This document shows, piece by piece, positions 25,710-34,191 of a stretch of 64,000 nt of DNA. The first letter of the stretch is position 1, and each line of letters begins with the position of its first letter. The translations under genes were made by a program, and so were the position numbers. Below the pieces are notes generated by a model, which was not told the origin of the DNA, did not search any database, and saw nothing but the letters and a program-made list of their open reading frames with translations. The stretch comes from Miltoncostaea sp963771025 (GTDB lineage: Bacteria; Actinomycetota; Thermoleophilia; Miltoncostaeales; Miltoncostaeaceae). The stretch is taken from positions 248,001 through 312,000 of the forward strand of contig CAVYRL010000008.1 in NCBI GenBank assembly GCA_963771025.1, in the 5' to 3' direction.

Positions 25710-25957
25710 GTCCCGGCGTCGATCGCCTCGAGCGCGGCGCGCAGGCGCGCCTCCCGCTCGCGCCACCTCAGCTGCTCGCGCAGGTCGCGCTCGCGCAGAT
25801 CGGCATCGGTCGCGGCCTCGGCGGGGTGGTGATGGGCGTCTCCGCGCTCCTCGCCGTCTCGCGCGAGATCACGCGCCTCGAGCGCCGCGGTCACCTCGTC
25901 GCGGAGCCTCTTGAGGCGCTCGGCGGGGGCTTCGCGCTGGGTGGTCTCGTCGGGCAT
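25598..25957 (-). CDS. DksA/TraR-type zinc-finger protein
   Basis: A 119-aa protein. A coiled coil of about 80 residues (ERLKRLRDEVTAALEARDLA onward) is followed by a C4 zinc finger, CVDCGAEIPEGRLRALPDS then CVPCQ. Proteins of this family bind in the secondary channel of RNA polymerase and may modulate rRNA and stress promoters, with or without ppGpp. The coiled-coil tip is not an obvious DxxDxA match, so a regulatory rather than canonical DksA role is likely. A TACCAT box lies 8 nt before the ATG. Its 3' end overlaps ctaA by 112 nt. Confidence 0.88.
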   Translation of the reverse strand: MPDETTQREAPAERLKRLRDEVTAALEARDLARDGEERGDAHHHPAEAATDADLRERDLREQLRWREREARLRAALEAIDAGTYGICVDCGAEIPEGRLRALPDSVRCVPCQRVASRRP

Positions 25958-26049
25958 GCCGTCCGATGGTAGCGAGGCCGTCGCCGGGCGGGCAGGAGCG
26001 CCGGGTGGGCCGCTAGCCTGGCGAGCGGCGTCGCGACGGGAGGTGCTCG

Positions 26050-27033
26050 ATGTCGGGTGACCTGGCGGTGGAGGCCGAGGGCCTCGAACGGCTCTTCAAG
26101 GGCGGCATCAGAGCAGTGGACGGCGTGGACCTGGCGGTGGCCCGGGGAGAGGTCTATGGCTTCCTGGGCCCGAACGGCGCGGGCAAGAGCACCACGGTGC
26201 GCATGCTGGCGACGCTGCTGACCCCCACCGGAGGCCGGGCATCGGTGGCCGGACACGACCTGGTGGCCGACCCCGGAGCCGTGCGCCGCAGCATCGGCGT
26301 CGCGCTTCAGGACGCCGCGATCGACCCGTACATGACCGGACGGGAGCTGCTGCACCTCCAGGCCGTCCTCCACGGCTTCGACCGCCGGCTCGGGCGCACC
26401 CGCGCGATCGATCTGCTCGAGCGCGTCGATCTGGTGGACGCCGCCGACCGGCGCGTCGGCACCTACTCGGGGGGAATGCGCCGCCGCCTGGACCTGGCGC
26501 TCGCCCTGGTGCACGAGCCGGAGGTGCTGTTCCTGGACGAGCCCACGACCGGCCTCGACCCGATCTCCCGGCTGACGCTGTGGGGCGAGGTGCGCCGACT
26601 CAACAACGACGGCGCAACGGTGTTCCTCACGACCCAGTACCTGGAGGAGGCCGACCAGCTCGCAGGACGGGTCGGCATCATCGACGGCGGCAAGATCGTC
26701 GCCGAGGGGACACCCACGGCGCTGAAGGCCGAGGTGGGCGATCCCACGCTCCACATCGGGGTGGCCGACGCCGCTGACGCTGAGCGCGGAGCGGGCGTGC
26801 TGAGCGCCTTCGGCGACGTGGTGCCCACCCGGCCGTCGGCGATCGCCGTACGCCTGCCGGGCGGGGCATCGGCCGTGGCCGCCGTCGTGCGAGCGCTGGA
26901 CGAGGCGGGCATCCCCGCGATCGGTCTCGACCTGGCCCAGCCGACTCTGGACGACGTCTTCGTGGCCAAGACGGGCCGTCGGCTCGAGTCGGAGACGGTC
27001 GAGGAGGGCCTCGCGGCCCCCGTGGCCGAGTGA
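26050..27033 (+). CDS. ABC exporter ATP-binding protein (DrrA family)
   Basis: A 327-aa ATPase for a two-permease ABC-2 exporter. Walker A GPNGAGKSTTVRML, signature YSGGMRRRLDLALAL, Walker B VLFLDEPTTGLDP and the H-loop equivalent TTQYLEEADQLA (Gln-Tyr in place of His, usual in the DrrA group) are intact. The C-terminal 80 residues form the DrrA-type regulatory extension. A TAGCCT box about 30 nt upstream and a GGGAGG ribosome site indicate a leadered mRNA. It overlaps the first permease by 4 nt. Substrates of this family include antibiotics and lipids; nothing here identifies it. Confidence 0.93.
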   Translation: MSGDLAVEAEGLERLFKGGIRAVDGVDLAVARGEVYGFLGPNGAGKSTTVRMLATLLTPTGGRASVAGHDLVADPGAVRRSIGVALQDAAIDPYMTGRELLHLQAVLHGFDRRLGRTRAIDLLERVDLVDAADRRVGTYSGGMRRRLDLALALVHEPEVLFLDEPTTGLDPISRLTLWGEVRRLNNDGATVFLTTQYLEEADQLAGRVGIIDGGKIVAEGTPTALKAEVGDPTLHIGVADAADAERGAGVLSAFGDVVPTRPSAIAVRLPGGASAVAAVVRALDEAGIPAIGLDLAQPTLDDVFVAKTGRRLESETVEEGLAAPVAE

Positions 27034-27812
27034 AGCTCGCGCTGATCCAGACCGGCGCGCTGGCCCGTCGGGCGATAATCGGGACGCTGCGCACGCCGCA
27101 GGCGCTGGTGCCCGGGCTCTTCTTCCCGCTGGTGCTGATGGCCATCTTCACGGCTTCTTTCGGCGCTGCGCCGGGCGCGATCCCGGGTTTCCCTCCCGTG
27201 CGCAGCTTCCTCGACTTCGCGATCGCCGGAGCGATCCTGCAAGGCATCCTGATCGGGGGGACCACCGCGGGCGCGGCATTCGCGCTCGACATCGAGGGGG
27301 GCTTCTTCGATCGCCTGGTGGCCTCGCCGGTCTCGCGCACGGCCATCCTGATCGGCCGCCTGGCGGGCGGCGTGGTGATCGCGATGGCCCAGACGCTCCT
27401 CTTCCTCGCGATCGGCATCGCCTTCGGTGTCCGCGTCGAGGGCGGCGTCTGGGGGGTCTTCGTGCTCCTGATCCTCGCGGCGTTGCTCTCGGTGGCGATC
27501 AGCGGGCTCGGCGTGTTCCTGGCCCTGCGCTCCGGATCGGCCGAGGCCGTGCAGGGCACCTTCCCCCTCTTCTTCGCGCTGCTCTTCTTCTCGTCCGCGT
27601 TCTTCCCGCGCGAGACGATGAGCGGCTGGTTCAAGGCCGTGGCCGACGTCAACCCGATCTCGTACCTGGTCGAGGCGATGCGCGATCAGGTGATCGTCGG
27701 CGTCGACCCCCGGCCCACCCTGATCGGCCTCGCGGTGGTCATCGGCCTCGCCGCAGCGGCCATCGCCGCATGCTGGGCCGCCTTCAACCGGCGGCTACGG
27801 GGCCCCCGATGA
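27030..27812 (+). CDS. ABC-2 type permease, first subunit
   Basis: A 260-aa membrane protein with six predicted helices and the ABC-2 signature region near the end (AVADVNPISYLVEAMRDQVI). DIEGGFFDRLVASPVSRTAI is the conserved cytoplasmic coupling segment. The start is GTG 27030 in a GTGA overlap with the ATPase gene; its stop overlaps the second permease (ATGA). The two permeases are homologous to each other and probably form a heterodimer with an ATPase dimer. Confidence 0.93.
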   Translation: MKLALIQTGALARRAIIGTLRTPQALVPGLFFPLVLMAIFTASFGAAPGAIPGFPPVRSFLDFAIAGAILQGILIGGTTAGAAFALDIEGGFFDRLVASPVSRTAILIGRLAGGVVIAMAQTLLFLAIGIAFGVRVEGGVWGVFVLLILAALLSVAISGLGVFLALRSGSAEAVQGTFPLFFALLFFSSAFFPRETMSGWFKAVADVNPISYLVEAMRDQVIVGVDPRPTLIGLAVVIGLAAAAIAACWAAFNRRLRGPR

Positions 27813-28576
27813 AGCACACGCTGGCCGTCAGCTGGGGGCTCGCCTTCCGCAGCCTGATCCTGGTGCGGCGCATGCCCTCCGTATTCCTCCCGTCGCTGAT
27901 CATGCCGCTGTTCATCCTCGTCTCCACCGCGGGCGCCTTCCGCGGCATCTCTCAGCTGCCCGTGTTCGGCGGAGCCTCGTACCTGGCGTTCACCATCCCG
28001 CTCGCCACCGTGATGGGCGCGGGCTTCGCCGGCATCAACGCCGGGATGACGCTGGCCCGCGACATCGAGGGGGGTTTCGTCAACCGGCTCATCGCCAGCC
28101 CGGCGCCGCGAATCACGCTCGTCCTCGGGCCCCTGATGGCCGCGGGCATGCGCAGTCTGTTCACCACCACGGTCGTGCTGCTCGCGGGGCTGATCGGCGG
28201 CGTCGGCCTGCCGGGACTGGCAGGGACCGTGGTCATCTACCTCCTGGCCATCGGCTTCTCGGCCGCGACGGCATGCTGGGCGATGGGCGTGGCGCTGCGG
28301 GCGCGCACCATCCAGGCGGCGCCGCTCATGCAGATCGCGGTCTTCCTCTCGGTGTTCCTGTCGGTGGCCTACGCCCCGCGCGAGGCCCTGACCGGATGGC
28401 TGCGCCATATCTCGAACATCAACCCGGTGACCTACCTGATCGAGGCCTCGCGGGCGGCCGAGCTCTCCTACCTCGGCTGGGACGAGCTGTGGAAGGGCGC
28501 CGCCGCCGTGACGATCATGGTGGGGCTGCTGGGCGTCTGGGCCCTCAAGGGACTCTCCGGGCTCGCCCGCCGCTAG
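27809..28576 (+). CDS. ABC-2 type permease, second subunit
   Basis: A 255-aa paralogue of the previous permease: DIEGGFVNRLIASPAPRITL and ISNINPVTYLIEASRAAELS match the corresponding blocks, with six predicted helices. ATG 27809 overlaps the upstream stop. The TAG stop (28574-28576) shares a CTAG palindrome with the stop of the opposing small gene. It completes a three-gene exporter operon. Confidence 0.93.
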   Translation: MKHTLAVSWGLAFRSLILVRRMPSVFLPSLIMPLFILVSTAGAFRGISQLPVFGGASYLAFTIPLATVMGAGFAGINAGMTLARDIEGGFVNRLIASPAPRITLVLGPLMAAGMRSLFTTTVVLLAGLIGGVGLPGLAGTVVIYLLAIGFSAATACWAMGVALRARTIQAAPLMQIAVFLSVFLSVAYAPREALTGWLRHISNINPVTYLIEASRAAELSYLGWDELWKGAAAVTIMVGLLGVWALKGLSGLARR

Positions 28577-28770
28577 GGGATCCGCCCGGTGCGGCGCTGG
28601 TACGAGCGCAGCACGAACCACCCCACCACGTAGATCAGGAAGATGCTCGCCGCGACCTCCAGATAGCCCAGGGCGAGGGCGGCCATCTGGATCACGAACA
28701 GCAGCAACGCGCAGCCGATCAGGATCAGGCCGATGCGCCGTCTGCGGGTGTCTGCGTCCGTTGACTCCAC
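28573..28770 (-). CDS. small two-span membrane protein
   Basis: 65 aa from GTG 28770: an Arg-rich N-terminus (DADTRRRR), two hydrophobic segments (IGLILIGCALLLFVIQMAAL and EVAASIFLIYVVGWFVL) and a basic tail. No family recognised. GTG 28770 is preferred because TACGCT lies 6 nt upstream; a longer frame to 28803 (MNLCHTHYAGA) is possible but has no ribosome site. The gene diverges from the glucosaminidase-like gene, so their promoters share about 70 nt, and its stop overlaps the permease stop. Confidence 0.65.
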   Translation of the reverse strand: MESTDADTRRRRIGLILIGCALLLFVIQMAALALGYLEVAASIFLIYVVGWFVLRSYQRRTGRIP

Positions 28771-28838
28771 CGCGCCAGCGTAGTGCGTGTGACAGAGGTT
28801 CACAGACTCCGCGCGAGGTCTGCCCTACACTGGGCCCG

Positions 28839-29969
28839 GTGCGTTCACTCCTGCTCGCGACCCTCGTCGGCGCCACCGTCGCCGCTTCGACCGTCGTGGC
28901 CGCCCCACCCACGATCGCCGCGACCGGGGTCATCCAGACCATGACCTGCGTGGCGCCCGGCGACGCTCAGGGGATCGACGCGATGCTGCAGCGCGCCGGC
29001 AGCCCGCTCGAGGGCGAGGGCGCCACGTTCGTCACCGAGGCCGGTGCGGCGGGGCTCGATCCGCGGGCGCTGATCGCCATCGCGGCGCACGAGACGATCC
29101 TCGAGACCTACGGCCCGGCCCAGTCGATCCACAATCCCTTCGGGCTCGGTCCCAACATCTTCTTCCCGACCGAGGCCGACGCCATCGCCCGCGCCGCGAG
29201 CACCCTCGCCTCCGGGTACATCGCCGAGGGCCGCGCCACGATCCCGGAGATCGGCGCCAAGTGGGCCCCGGTGGGCGCCTCCAACGACCCGGGCGGGCTC
29301 AACGGCAACTGGACCGCCGGCGTGGGCGCCTACTACTCGGCCATGGGGGGCGACCCGTCCCGGCCGATCCTGCTTGCCGACCAGGAGGCCGACCCCGGCT
29401 GTTCCGGCGCCACCCCCGCTCCCCTCTCCTCGATGCCCGCGAACGTGGCTCCGGCCGCCGGACCACCGGTGGTCGTCGCCTGGGGCGGCGCCGCTCCCGC
29501 CGTCGCGGGCGCGCGCGGGGCCGACGGCGCCGATCCGGCGACCGGCGCGGCCGCGGTGCTGGACGGCTTCGTCTTCCCACTCGCCCTCGCCCAGGGCGCG
29601 GCCGCGACGTATCGCGACTCCTTCGCCGAGCCCGGCACGGTCGACTGCGCCGGGGGACGCCACCAGTGCGCCCTCGCCATCCAGAGCGCCGCCGGTGACC
29701 CGGCGGTCGCGATGGTCGCCGGCACGCTGCACGCCGGAGACGCCGCCGACCGCGAGGAGGGTGTGGCCTTCTGGATCGCGACGCCGGGCGGCGACCAGGT
29801 CGGGTACGGGCCGCTCGCGGCGTATGCGCCGGGGGTCGGCGAGGGGGCCGCGGTGACCGCCGGTCAGCCACTCGGGACGACGGTCGGCTGGGTGCGGATC
29901 GCATGGGAGCGCGCCGGGGTGCGCATCAACCCGTTCCCCCTGCTCGAGGCGACCCGCCCGCCCACCTGA
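28839..29969 (+). CDS. secreted cell-wall hydrolase-like protein (glucosaminidase domain)
   Basis: 376 aa from GTG 28839. A signal peptide (SLLLATLVGATVAASTVVAA) precedes a glucosaminidase-like domain (about 40-195): GLDPRALIAIAAHETILETY carries the expected catalytic Glu, followed by SIHNPFGLGPN and a WTAGVGAYYSAMG end. After an Ala/Gly/Pro-rich linker the last 125 residues, DGFVFPLALAQGAAATYRDS onward, resemble an M23 (LytM) fold but lack the HxxxD and HxH metal ligands, so that part is probably non-catalytic. A TACACT box lies 7 nt before the start. Likely acts on peptidoglycan outside the membrane. Confidence 0.72.
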   Translation: MRSLLLATLVGATVAASTVVAAPPTIAATGVIQTMTCVAPGDAQGIDAMLQRAGSPLEGEGATFVTEAGAAGLDPRALIAIAAHETILETYGPAQSIHNPFGLGPNIFFPTEADAIARAASTLASGYIAEGRATIPEIGAKWAPVGASNDPGGLNGNWTAGVGAYYSAMGGDPSRPILLADQEADPGCSGATPAPLSSMPANVAPAAGPPVVVAWGGAAPAVAGARGADGADPATGAAAVLDGFVFPLALAQGAAATYRDSFAEPGTVDCAGGRHQCALAIQSAAGDPAVAMVAGTLHAGDAADREEGVAFWIATPGGDQVGYGPLAAYAPGVGEGAAVTAGQPLGTTVGWVRIAWERAGVRINPFPLLEATRPPT

Positions 29970-30032
29970 TCCGGGCGAAGGCGCGGCCCGGGTCGTAGGC
30001 TGCGGCCGACCGATCCCCAGAGGAGGGTGACC

Positions 30033-31034
30033 GTGGACGCCGTCGTTCTGAGTGAGACCGGAGGGCCCGAGGTGCTGCAGGTCGTGAGCGCCCCCGACCC
30101 GGTGGCCGGCGCGGGGGAGGTTGTGATCGCCCTGAAGAACGCGGCGCTCAACCGCCGCGACGTCTTCCTGCGCAAGGGCATCGCCCCCAGCCCCCTCCCG
30201 GTGATCCCGGGATCGGACGGCGCCGGCGTCGTCCGCGGGATCGGATCCGGCGTCTCGGGCATCTCCGAAGGCGACGAGGTCGTCATCATGCCGGCGCTCG
30301 GCTGGGGCGGCGGCGAGGCCGCTCCCGCGCCGGGATTCCGCATCCTCGGCGGCCCCGACGACGGCACCTATGCCGAGCTGATCCGCATCCCCGCGGAGAA
30401 CGTCTACCCGAAGCCCGCTCGGCTCTCGTTCGAGGAGGCGGCGGCGCTGCCGCTCGCGGGCCTGACCGCCTACCGCGCGCTCGTCAGCCGCGCGGCGATC
30501 CGATCGGGCGAGACGGTGCTGATCATCGGCATCGGAGGGGGCGTCGCCACCGTGGCCCTCCACATCGCCCGCGCGGCGGGTTGCCGGGTGATCGTGACCT
30601 CGTCCTCGGGGGACAAGCTCGCGCGGGCCGCCGAGCTCGGCGCGGCGGGCGGGGTCGACTACACCGAGGACGACTGGGTGAACGCGGTCAGGGAACTCTC
30701 CGGTGGCGGAGTCGATGTGGTGGTCAACTCGGTCGGCAGCACGTGGGCCGACAGCATCGACTGCGTGCGCCCTGGAGGCCGCGTCGTCGTGTTCGGCGGC
30801 ACCGGGGGCGGCAAGGTGGGGCTGACGGTGCGCCCCGTCACCACAGGCCAGGTCTCCCTGCTCGGCACCACGATGGGCAGCCCGCGCGATTTCGCCGGGC
30901 TCCTCGCCGCGGTCACGCACCAGTCGTGGACGCCGGTGGTGGACTCGGTGCGCCCCCTGGCCGACGTCGCCGCTGCGCACGCGCGCGAGGAGGCGGGCGA
31001 GCACTTCGGGAAGCTGGTGCTGTCGATCGGCTGA
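30033..31034 (+). CDS. MDR-family zinc-independent quinone oxidoreductase
   Basis: A 333-aa medium-chain dehydrogenase/reductase. The GroES-like N-terminal domain (GEVVIALKNAALNRRDVFLR) is followed by a Rossmann domain with IIGIGGGVATVALHIARAAG. The catalytic and structural zinc Cys are absent, which places it with NADPH:quinone or enoyl reductases. The start is GTG 30033: AGGAGG at 30021-30026 is 6 nt upstream, whereas GTG 30027 would touch the ribosome site. A TAGGCT box about 30 nt upstream is a candidate -10. Substrate unknown. Confidence 0.9.
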   Translation: MDAVVLSETGGPEVLQVVSAPDPVAGAGEVVIALKNAALNRRDVFLRKGIAPSPLPVIPGSDGAGVVRGIGSGVSGISEGDEVVIMPALGWGGGEAAPAPGFRILGGPDDGTYAELIRIPAENVYPKPARLSFEEAAALPLAGLTAYRALVSRAAIRSGETVLIIGIGGGVATVALHIARAAGCRVIVTSSSGDKLARAAELGAAGGVDYTEDDWVNAVRELSGGGVDVVVNSVGSTWADSIDCVRPGGRVVVFGGTGGGKVGLTVRPVTTGQVSLLGTTMGSPRDFAGLLAAVTHQSWTPVVDSVRPLADVAAAHAREEAGEHFGKLVLSIG

Positions 31035-31732
31035 CCGCGATCGTCGCGACGCGCGTACTCGACGCAGCGCGCAGCGAGGTCGGACACGGCGCGCTCGTCG
31101 CGGCAGAGGCGCCGAGCCTCTCCGGCGAGCGGCTGGCCGACGCCGTGGAGGCCGATCCGGAGGCCCGTCAGGACCTCGAGCGGGCACGCCTCGAGAGGCT
31201 CCGCTCCGACCCCGGGGAGGATGGCGAGCCGGACCGCTCGGCGCGGGCGGAGCGCCGTGGCCGCATCGATGCCGCGCTCCGCGCCATCGATGCCCTGGTC
31301 CTGGCCGGCGAGCTGGCACCCGACGGCCCGGGACGGCTGCGGCTGCCCGGCTTCGGCCCGGGCACCTGGCGGGCCGTGGTGACCCTGCGCGACGGGGGCG
31401 GCGACGCGTGGGCGCGCGCGGTCGCCGCAGAGCCGGCGGGCGATCTCGGCGCGGCCGCCCCGCCCTTCCTGCGCGGCCTGGCCCGCGATCCCGGACGAGA
31501 TGCGATGGTGCGGCGCCTCCACGCGTGGGAGGCGCGGCGGCAGGACGCGCGCGACGCGCTGCTCCGGGCCCTCGGAGCCGAGGCCACGGCGCGCGAGCGC
31601 GGCCTCGACGGCGCCGCGCGCACGATCCAGGCCGACCGCGACGCCCTCGAGGCTGAGATCCGCCGGGCCGACGACGCGATTGCCGCGATCTGGGCGGCCG
31701 GGAGCGGCGAAAGGCCCGGTCCGCCCGGCTAG
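31031..31732 (+). CDS. unknown protein, apparently with a CTG start
   Basis: Frame of 233 aa with strong GC-rich third positions from its first codon. No ATG/GTG/TTG opens it: CTG 31031-31033 overlaps the TGA of the preceding gene (CTGA), and the next usable start (GTG in DAVEADPEARQ) would lose about 36 residues. The protein is Ala/Arg/Asp-rich, with a central segment GRLRLPGFGPGTWRAVVTLR and a C-terminal coiled coil (QADRDALEAEIRRADDAIAA). I do not recognise the family. Its stop TAG is part of the -10 box of the next gene. Confidence 0.6.
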   Translation: MTAIVATRVLDAARSEVGHGALVAAEAPSLSGERLADAVEADPEARQDLERARLERLRSDPGEDGEPDRSARAERRGRIDAALRAIDALVLAGELAPDGPGRLRLPGFGPGTWRAVVTLRDGGGDAWARAVAAEPAGDLGAAAPPFLRGLARDPGRDAMVRRLHAWEARRQDARDALLRALGAEATARERGLDGAARTIQADRDALEAEIRRADDAIAAIWAAGSGERPGPPG

Positions 31733-31735
31733 GGT
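31730..31735 (+). promoter_or_regulatory. -10 box for leaderless M42 peptidase mRNA
   Basis: TAGGGT lies 7 nt before GTG 31743 and includes the stop codon of the upstream ORF. The same sequence and spacing occur before the RNase D gene at 42083. Confidence 0.5.
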
Positions 31736-31742
31736 GGCCGAC

Positions 31743-32762
31743 GTGAACCTGCCCCTGCTCACCGCCCTCTGCGAGGCGGCCGGTACGTCGGGGCGCGAGG
31801 AGCGCGTACGCGCCGTGGTCGAGCCCGAGCTCCGGGCGCTCTGCGACCGGGTGGACGCGGACCCGCTCGGCAACCTGATGGGCACCCGCGAGGGCGGGGG
31901 GCGTCGCCTGATGCTGGCCGCCCACATGGACGAGATCGGGCTGATGGCGACCCACGTCGAGGACCGCGGCTACATCCGCGTGATCCCGATCGGCGGATGG
32001 GACGCGCGCACGCTGGTCGGCCAGCGCGTGATGGTGCACGGGCGCGAGGACCTTGAAGGCATCGTCGGCATGACACCGGTGCACCTGCTGGAGCAGAAGG
32101 ACCGCGCGAAGGCGATCGAGGTCACCGACCTGGCGATCGACGTCGGGCTGCCGGCCGAGCGGGTGCGCGGGCTGGTGCGCCCCGGAGACGTGGCGACCCG
32201 CATCCGCGAGCTGCGCACGCTCGGCGACCTGGTCACGGGCAAGAGCCTGGACGACCGCGTGGGGGTGTTCGTGATGATCGAGGCCCTGCGGGCGGCCTCC
32301 ACCTCACCGGCGGAGGTGGTCGCGGTGGCCACGGTGCAGGAGGAGGTCGGCCTGCGCGGCGCCCGGGTCGCGACGGCCCGGGTGCGCCCCGACATCGCCC
32401 TCGCGATCGACACCTGCCCGGCCAACGACGGCCCAGGCGCCCCAACCTCAGGGCCCTCGACGCTGCTCGGAAAGGGCACGGCGATCCGCATCATGGACGC
32501 CAGCGCCATCGGCGCCCCGGCGCTGGTCGATCTGCTGACGACGCTCGCCACCGAGCTCGAGATCCCCCACCAGTTCCACGTCGCCAACCGCGGGGGCACC
32601 GACACGGGCAGCCTCCAGCTCTCGGGCGAGGGCGCGATCGCGGGCTGCGTCTCGATCCCGACGCGCTACGTGCATTCCAGCGTCGAGGCCTGCCATCCGG
32701 ACGACATCGAGGCCTCGATCAGGCTCGTCGCCGCCCTCATCGAGCGGATCGACGAGCTCTAG
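31743..32762 (+). CDS. M42-family metallo-aminopeptidase
   Basis: A 339-aa zinc/cobalt peptidase of the glutamyl-aminopeptidase/endoglucanase (FrvX-like) family, active in the cytoplasm as large oligomers. The metal ligands lie in LMLAAHMDEIGLMA (His, Asp), GKSLDDRVGVFVM (bridging Asp), VQEEVGLRGA (catalytic Glu then ligand Glu), IDTCPAND (Asp) and the late RYVHSSVEAC (His). The start is GTG 31743 (alternatively 31734). The TAG stop shares CTAG with the stop of the rhomboid gene on the other strand. Confidence 0.93.
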   Translation: MNLPLLTALCEAAGTSGREERVRAVVEPELRALCDRVDADPLGNLMGTREGGGRRLMLAAHMDEIGLMATHVEDRGYIRVIPIGGWDARTLVGQRVMVHGREDLEGIVGMTPVHLLEQKDRAKAIEVTDLAIDVGLPAERVRGLVRPGDVATRIRELRTLGDLVTGKSLDDRVGVFVMIEALRAASTSPAEVVAVATVQEEVGLRGARVATARVRPDIALAIDTCPANDGPGAPTSGPSTLLGKGTAIRIMDASAIGAPALVDLLTTLATELEIPHQFHVANRGGTDTGSLQLSGEGAIAGCVSIPTRYVHSSVEACHPDDIEASIRLVAALIERIDEL

Positions 32763-33613
32763 GCCACGGCGACGCTGACGACGACCGCCGCGGCCATCAG
32801 GGTGCCGATCGCCGTCCAGCCCAGGGCGCCGAGGCGCCCGTAGGCCATGTGCCCGCGGCCGTAGCCCGAGAGGATGAACCCGGCGGCGGCGCCACCGGCC
32901 AGCCCGCCGAGGTGCCCGCCGATCGAGACCCCCGAGATCGTGAACGTCAGCAGCAGGTTGATCAGCAGCAGGGCGCCGACCGACGAGCCGAGCAGGGCGA
33001 TGCCCCGCTGGCGCTCCAGCAGCAGCAGCGCGGCCATCAGGCCGAACACCGCCCCCGACGCGCCGAGGGTCAGGGAGTTGGGCGACATGATCAGCACCAA
33101 CGCCGAGCCCCACAGCAGCGCGGAGAAGTAGATCGCCAGCATCCTCCCCGCCCCGGCATAGCGCTCCAAGGCGCCGCCCAGGATCCAGAGCAGGTACATG
33201 TTGAAGCCGATGTGGATCAGGCCCTCGTGGAGGAAACCGGAGGTCACGATGCGGTACCACTCGCCGTCCGCGACGGCGGGCCCGAAAAGCGCCCAATCGC
33301 GGATGATCTGCGCGGCCCCGACGTTGTAGAAGGTGCCGGCCTGGGCGATCTCGACGAGATAGACGAGCACGTTCAGGCCCACCAGCACCGTCGTCGCGAC
33401 CGCCGTGGCGTTGCCGGCCCTCGGCAGGCGGCGCACCGCGGATCCGGAGTTGCCGCCGGCGCATTCCGGGCAGCGGAAGCCGACCGCGGCCGAGGTCATG
33501 CACTCCGTGCAGATCGGGCGGTCGCAGTTGGAGCACGAGATGAGGGTCTCGCGTCCGGGGTGGCGGTAGCAGCGCATCGTGTCCGGCGCACTGATCTCGG
33601 GAGACGTCCCCAT
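32759..33613 (-). CDS. rhomboid intramembrane protease with N-terminal zinc-finger
   Basis: A 284-aa protein. The first 60 residues are a B-box-like Cys/His zinc-binding module (CYRHPGRETLISCSNCDRP followed by CTEC and CPEC). Then come six or seven membrane helices of the rhomboid fold with the catalytic Ser in LTLGASGAVFGLMAAL and the catalytic His in GGHLGGLAGGAAAGF; HEGLIHIGFNMYLLWILGG is the conserved helix 2. It cleaves membrane proteins; targets are unknown. A TACCAT box lies 9 nt before the ATG. Confidence 0.92.
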   Translation of the reverse strand: MGTSPEISAPDTMRCYRHPGRETLISCSNCDRPICTECMTSAAVGFRCPECAGGNSGSAVRRLPRAGNATAVATTVLVGLNVLVYLVEIAQAGTFYNVGAAQIIRDWALFGPAVADGEWYRIVTSGFLHEGLIHIGFNMYLLWILGGALERYAGAGRMLAIYFSALLWGSALVLIMSPNSLTLGASGAVFGLMAALLLLERQRGIALLGSSVGALLLINLLLTFTISGVSIGGHLGGLAGGAAAGFILSGYGRGHMAYGRLGALGWTAIGTLMAAAVVVSVAVA

Positions 33614-33677
33614 CGGCCCTCGATGGTAGCGCGTCGCACTCGCCGGGCCTCGGGATCCGGGGCCGCCGAGGAGTGGG

Positions 33678-34025
33678 TCAGCCGGTGCGCAGGCGCACGG
33701 AGCGACGCCGCGAGCGGCGCAGGGCGATCAGGCTGAACAACCCGGCCCCGATCAGCCCGATCGCCGTCCGGGTGGGGCTCACCCACCAGCAGACGCCGAC
33801 CACCGAGAGGGAGATCGCGACGATTCCGGCGCGCGCGCGTATGCGCCGGGTGCGCTCGCTGGCGCGGCGCGGAACCGCCTCCAGGAAGCGCCCGACGGCC
33901 AGTTCCTCGTCGATCGACCGCGGCCCGTGCTCCGAGGGCGGCTCGCCGAGGTCGCGCCACCCCTCGCGTTGGGCGATCCGGGCGACGATCAGGAGTTCGT
34001 CATCGCTAATCTTCTGTGCGGCCAT
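33678..34025 (-). CDS. small membrane protein of unknown function
   Basis: 115 aa: a soluble N-terminal half rich in charged residues (SDDELLIVARIAQREGWRDL) and two membrane segments (AGIVAISLSVVGVCWWV and TAIGLIGAGLFSLIAL), ending in a basic tail. The ATG is at 34025 with a GAGAG box immediately upstream. It diverges from gltB. No family recognised. Confidence 0.65.
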   Translation of the reverse strand: MAAQKISDDELLIVARIAQREGWRDLGEPPSEHGPRSIDEELAVGRFLEAVPRRASERTRRIRARAGIVAISLSVVGVCWWVSPTRTAIGLIGAGLFSLIALRRSRRRSVRLRTG

Positions 34026-34079
34026 CTCTCGGGCTTCTCGGCGTCAGGCGCCGGAACTTGAGGGGTGACGGCACCCACG

Positions 34080-34108
34080 TTGACTGCCATCCTGCATGCG
34101 GGTTTACT
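34080..34108 (+). promoter_or_regulatory. promoter of gltB (TTGACT-17-TTTACT)
   Basis: TTGACT (34080-34085) and TTTACT (34103-34108) are spaced 17 nt. The transcript would have a leader of about 75 nt, which includes the tandem GTGTTCGCC repeat around 34148-34166. No ammonium-responsive operator was identified. Confidence 0.6.
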
Positions 34109-34191
34109 GCAGGTTCGCCCACCGGTCCCCATATGGGCCGGGAACAGTGTGTTCGCCGTGTTCGCCGGACCCCCGACCGAGAGGCCCGCGC

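Noticed and set aside
28845..32084. 1079-codon open frame on the minus strand
   Set aside because: It runs antisense to four well-supported plus-strand genes (hydrolase-like protein, oxidoreductase, unknown ORF, M42 peptidase) and is an effect of high GC content in the third position.
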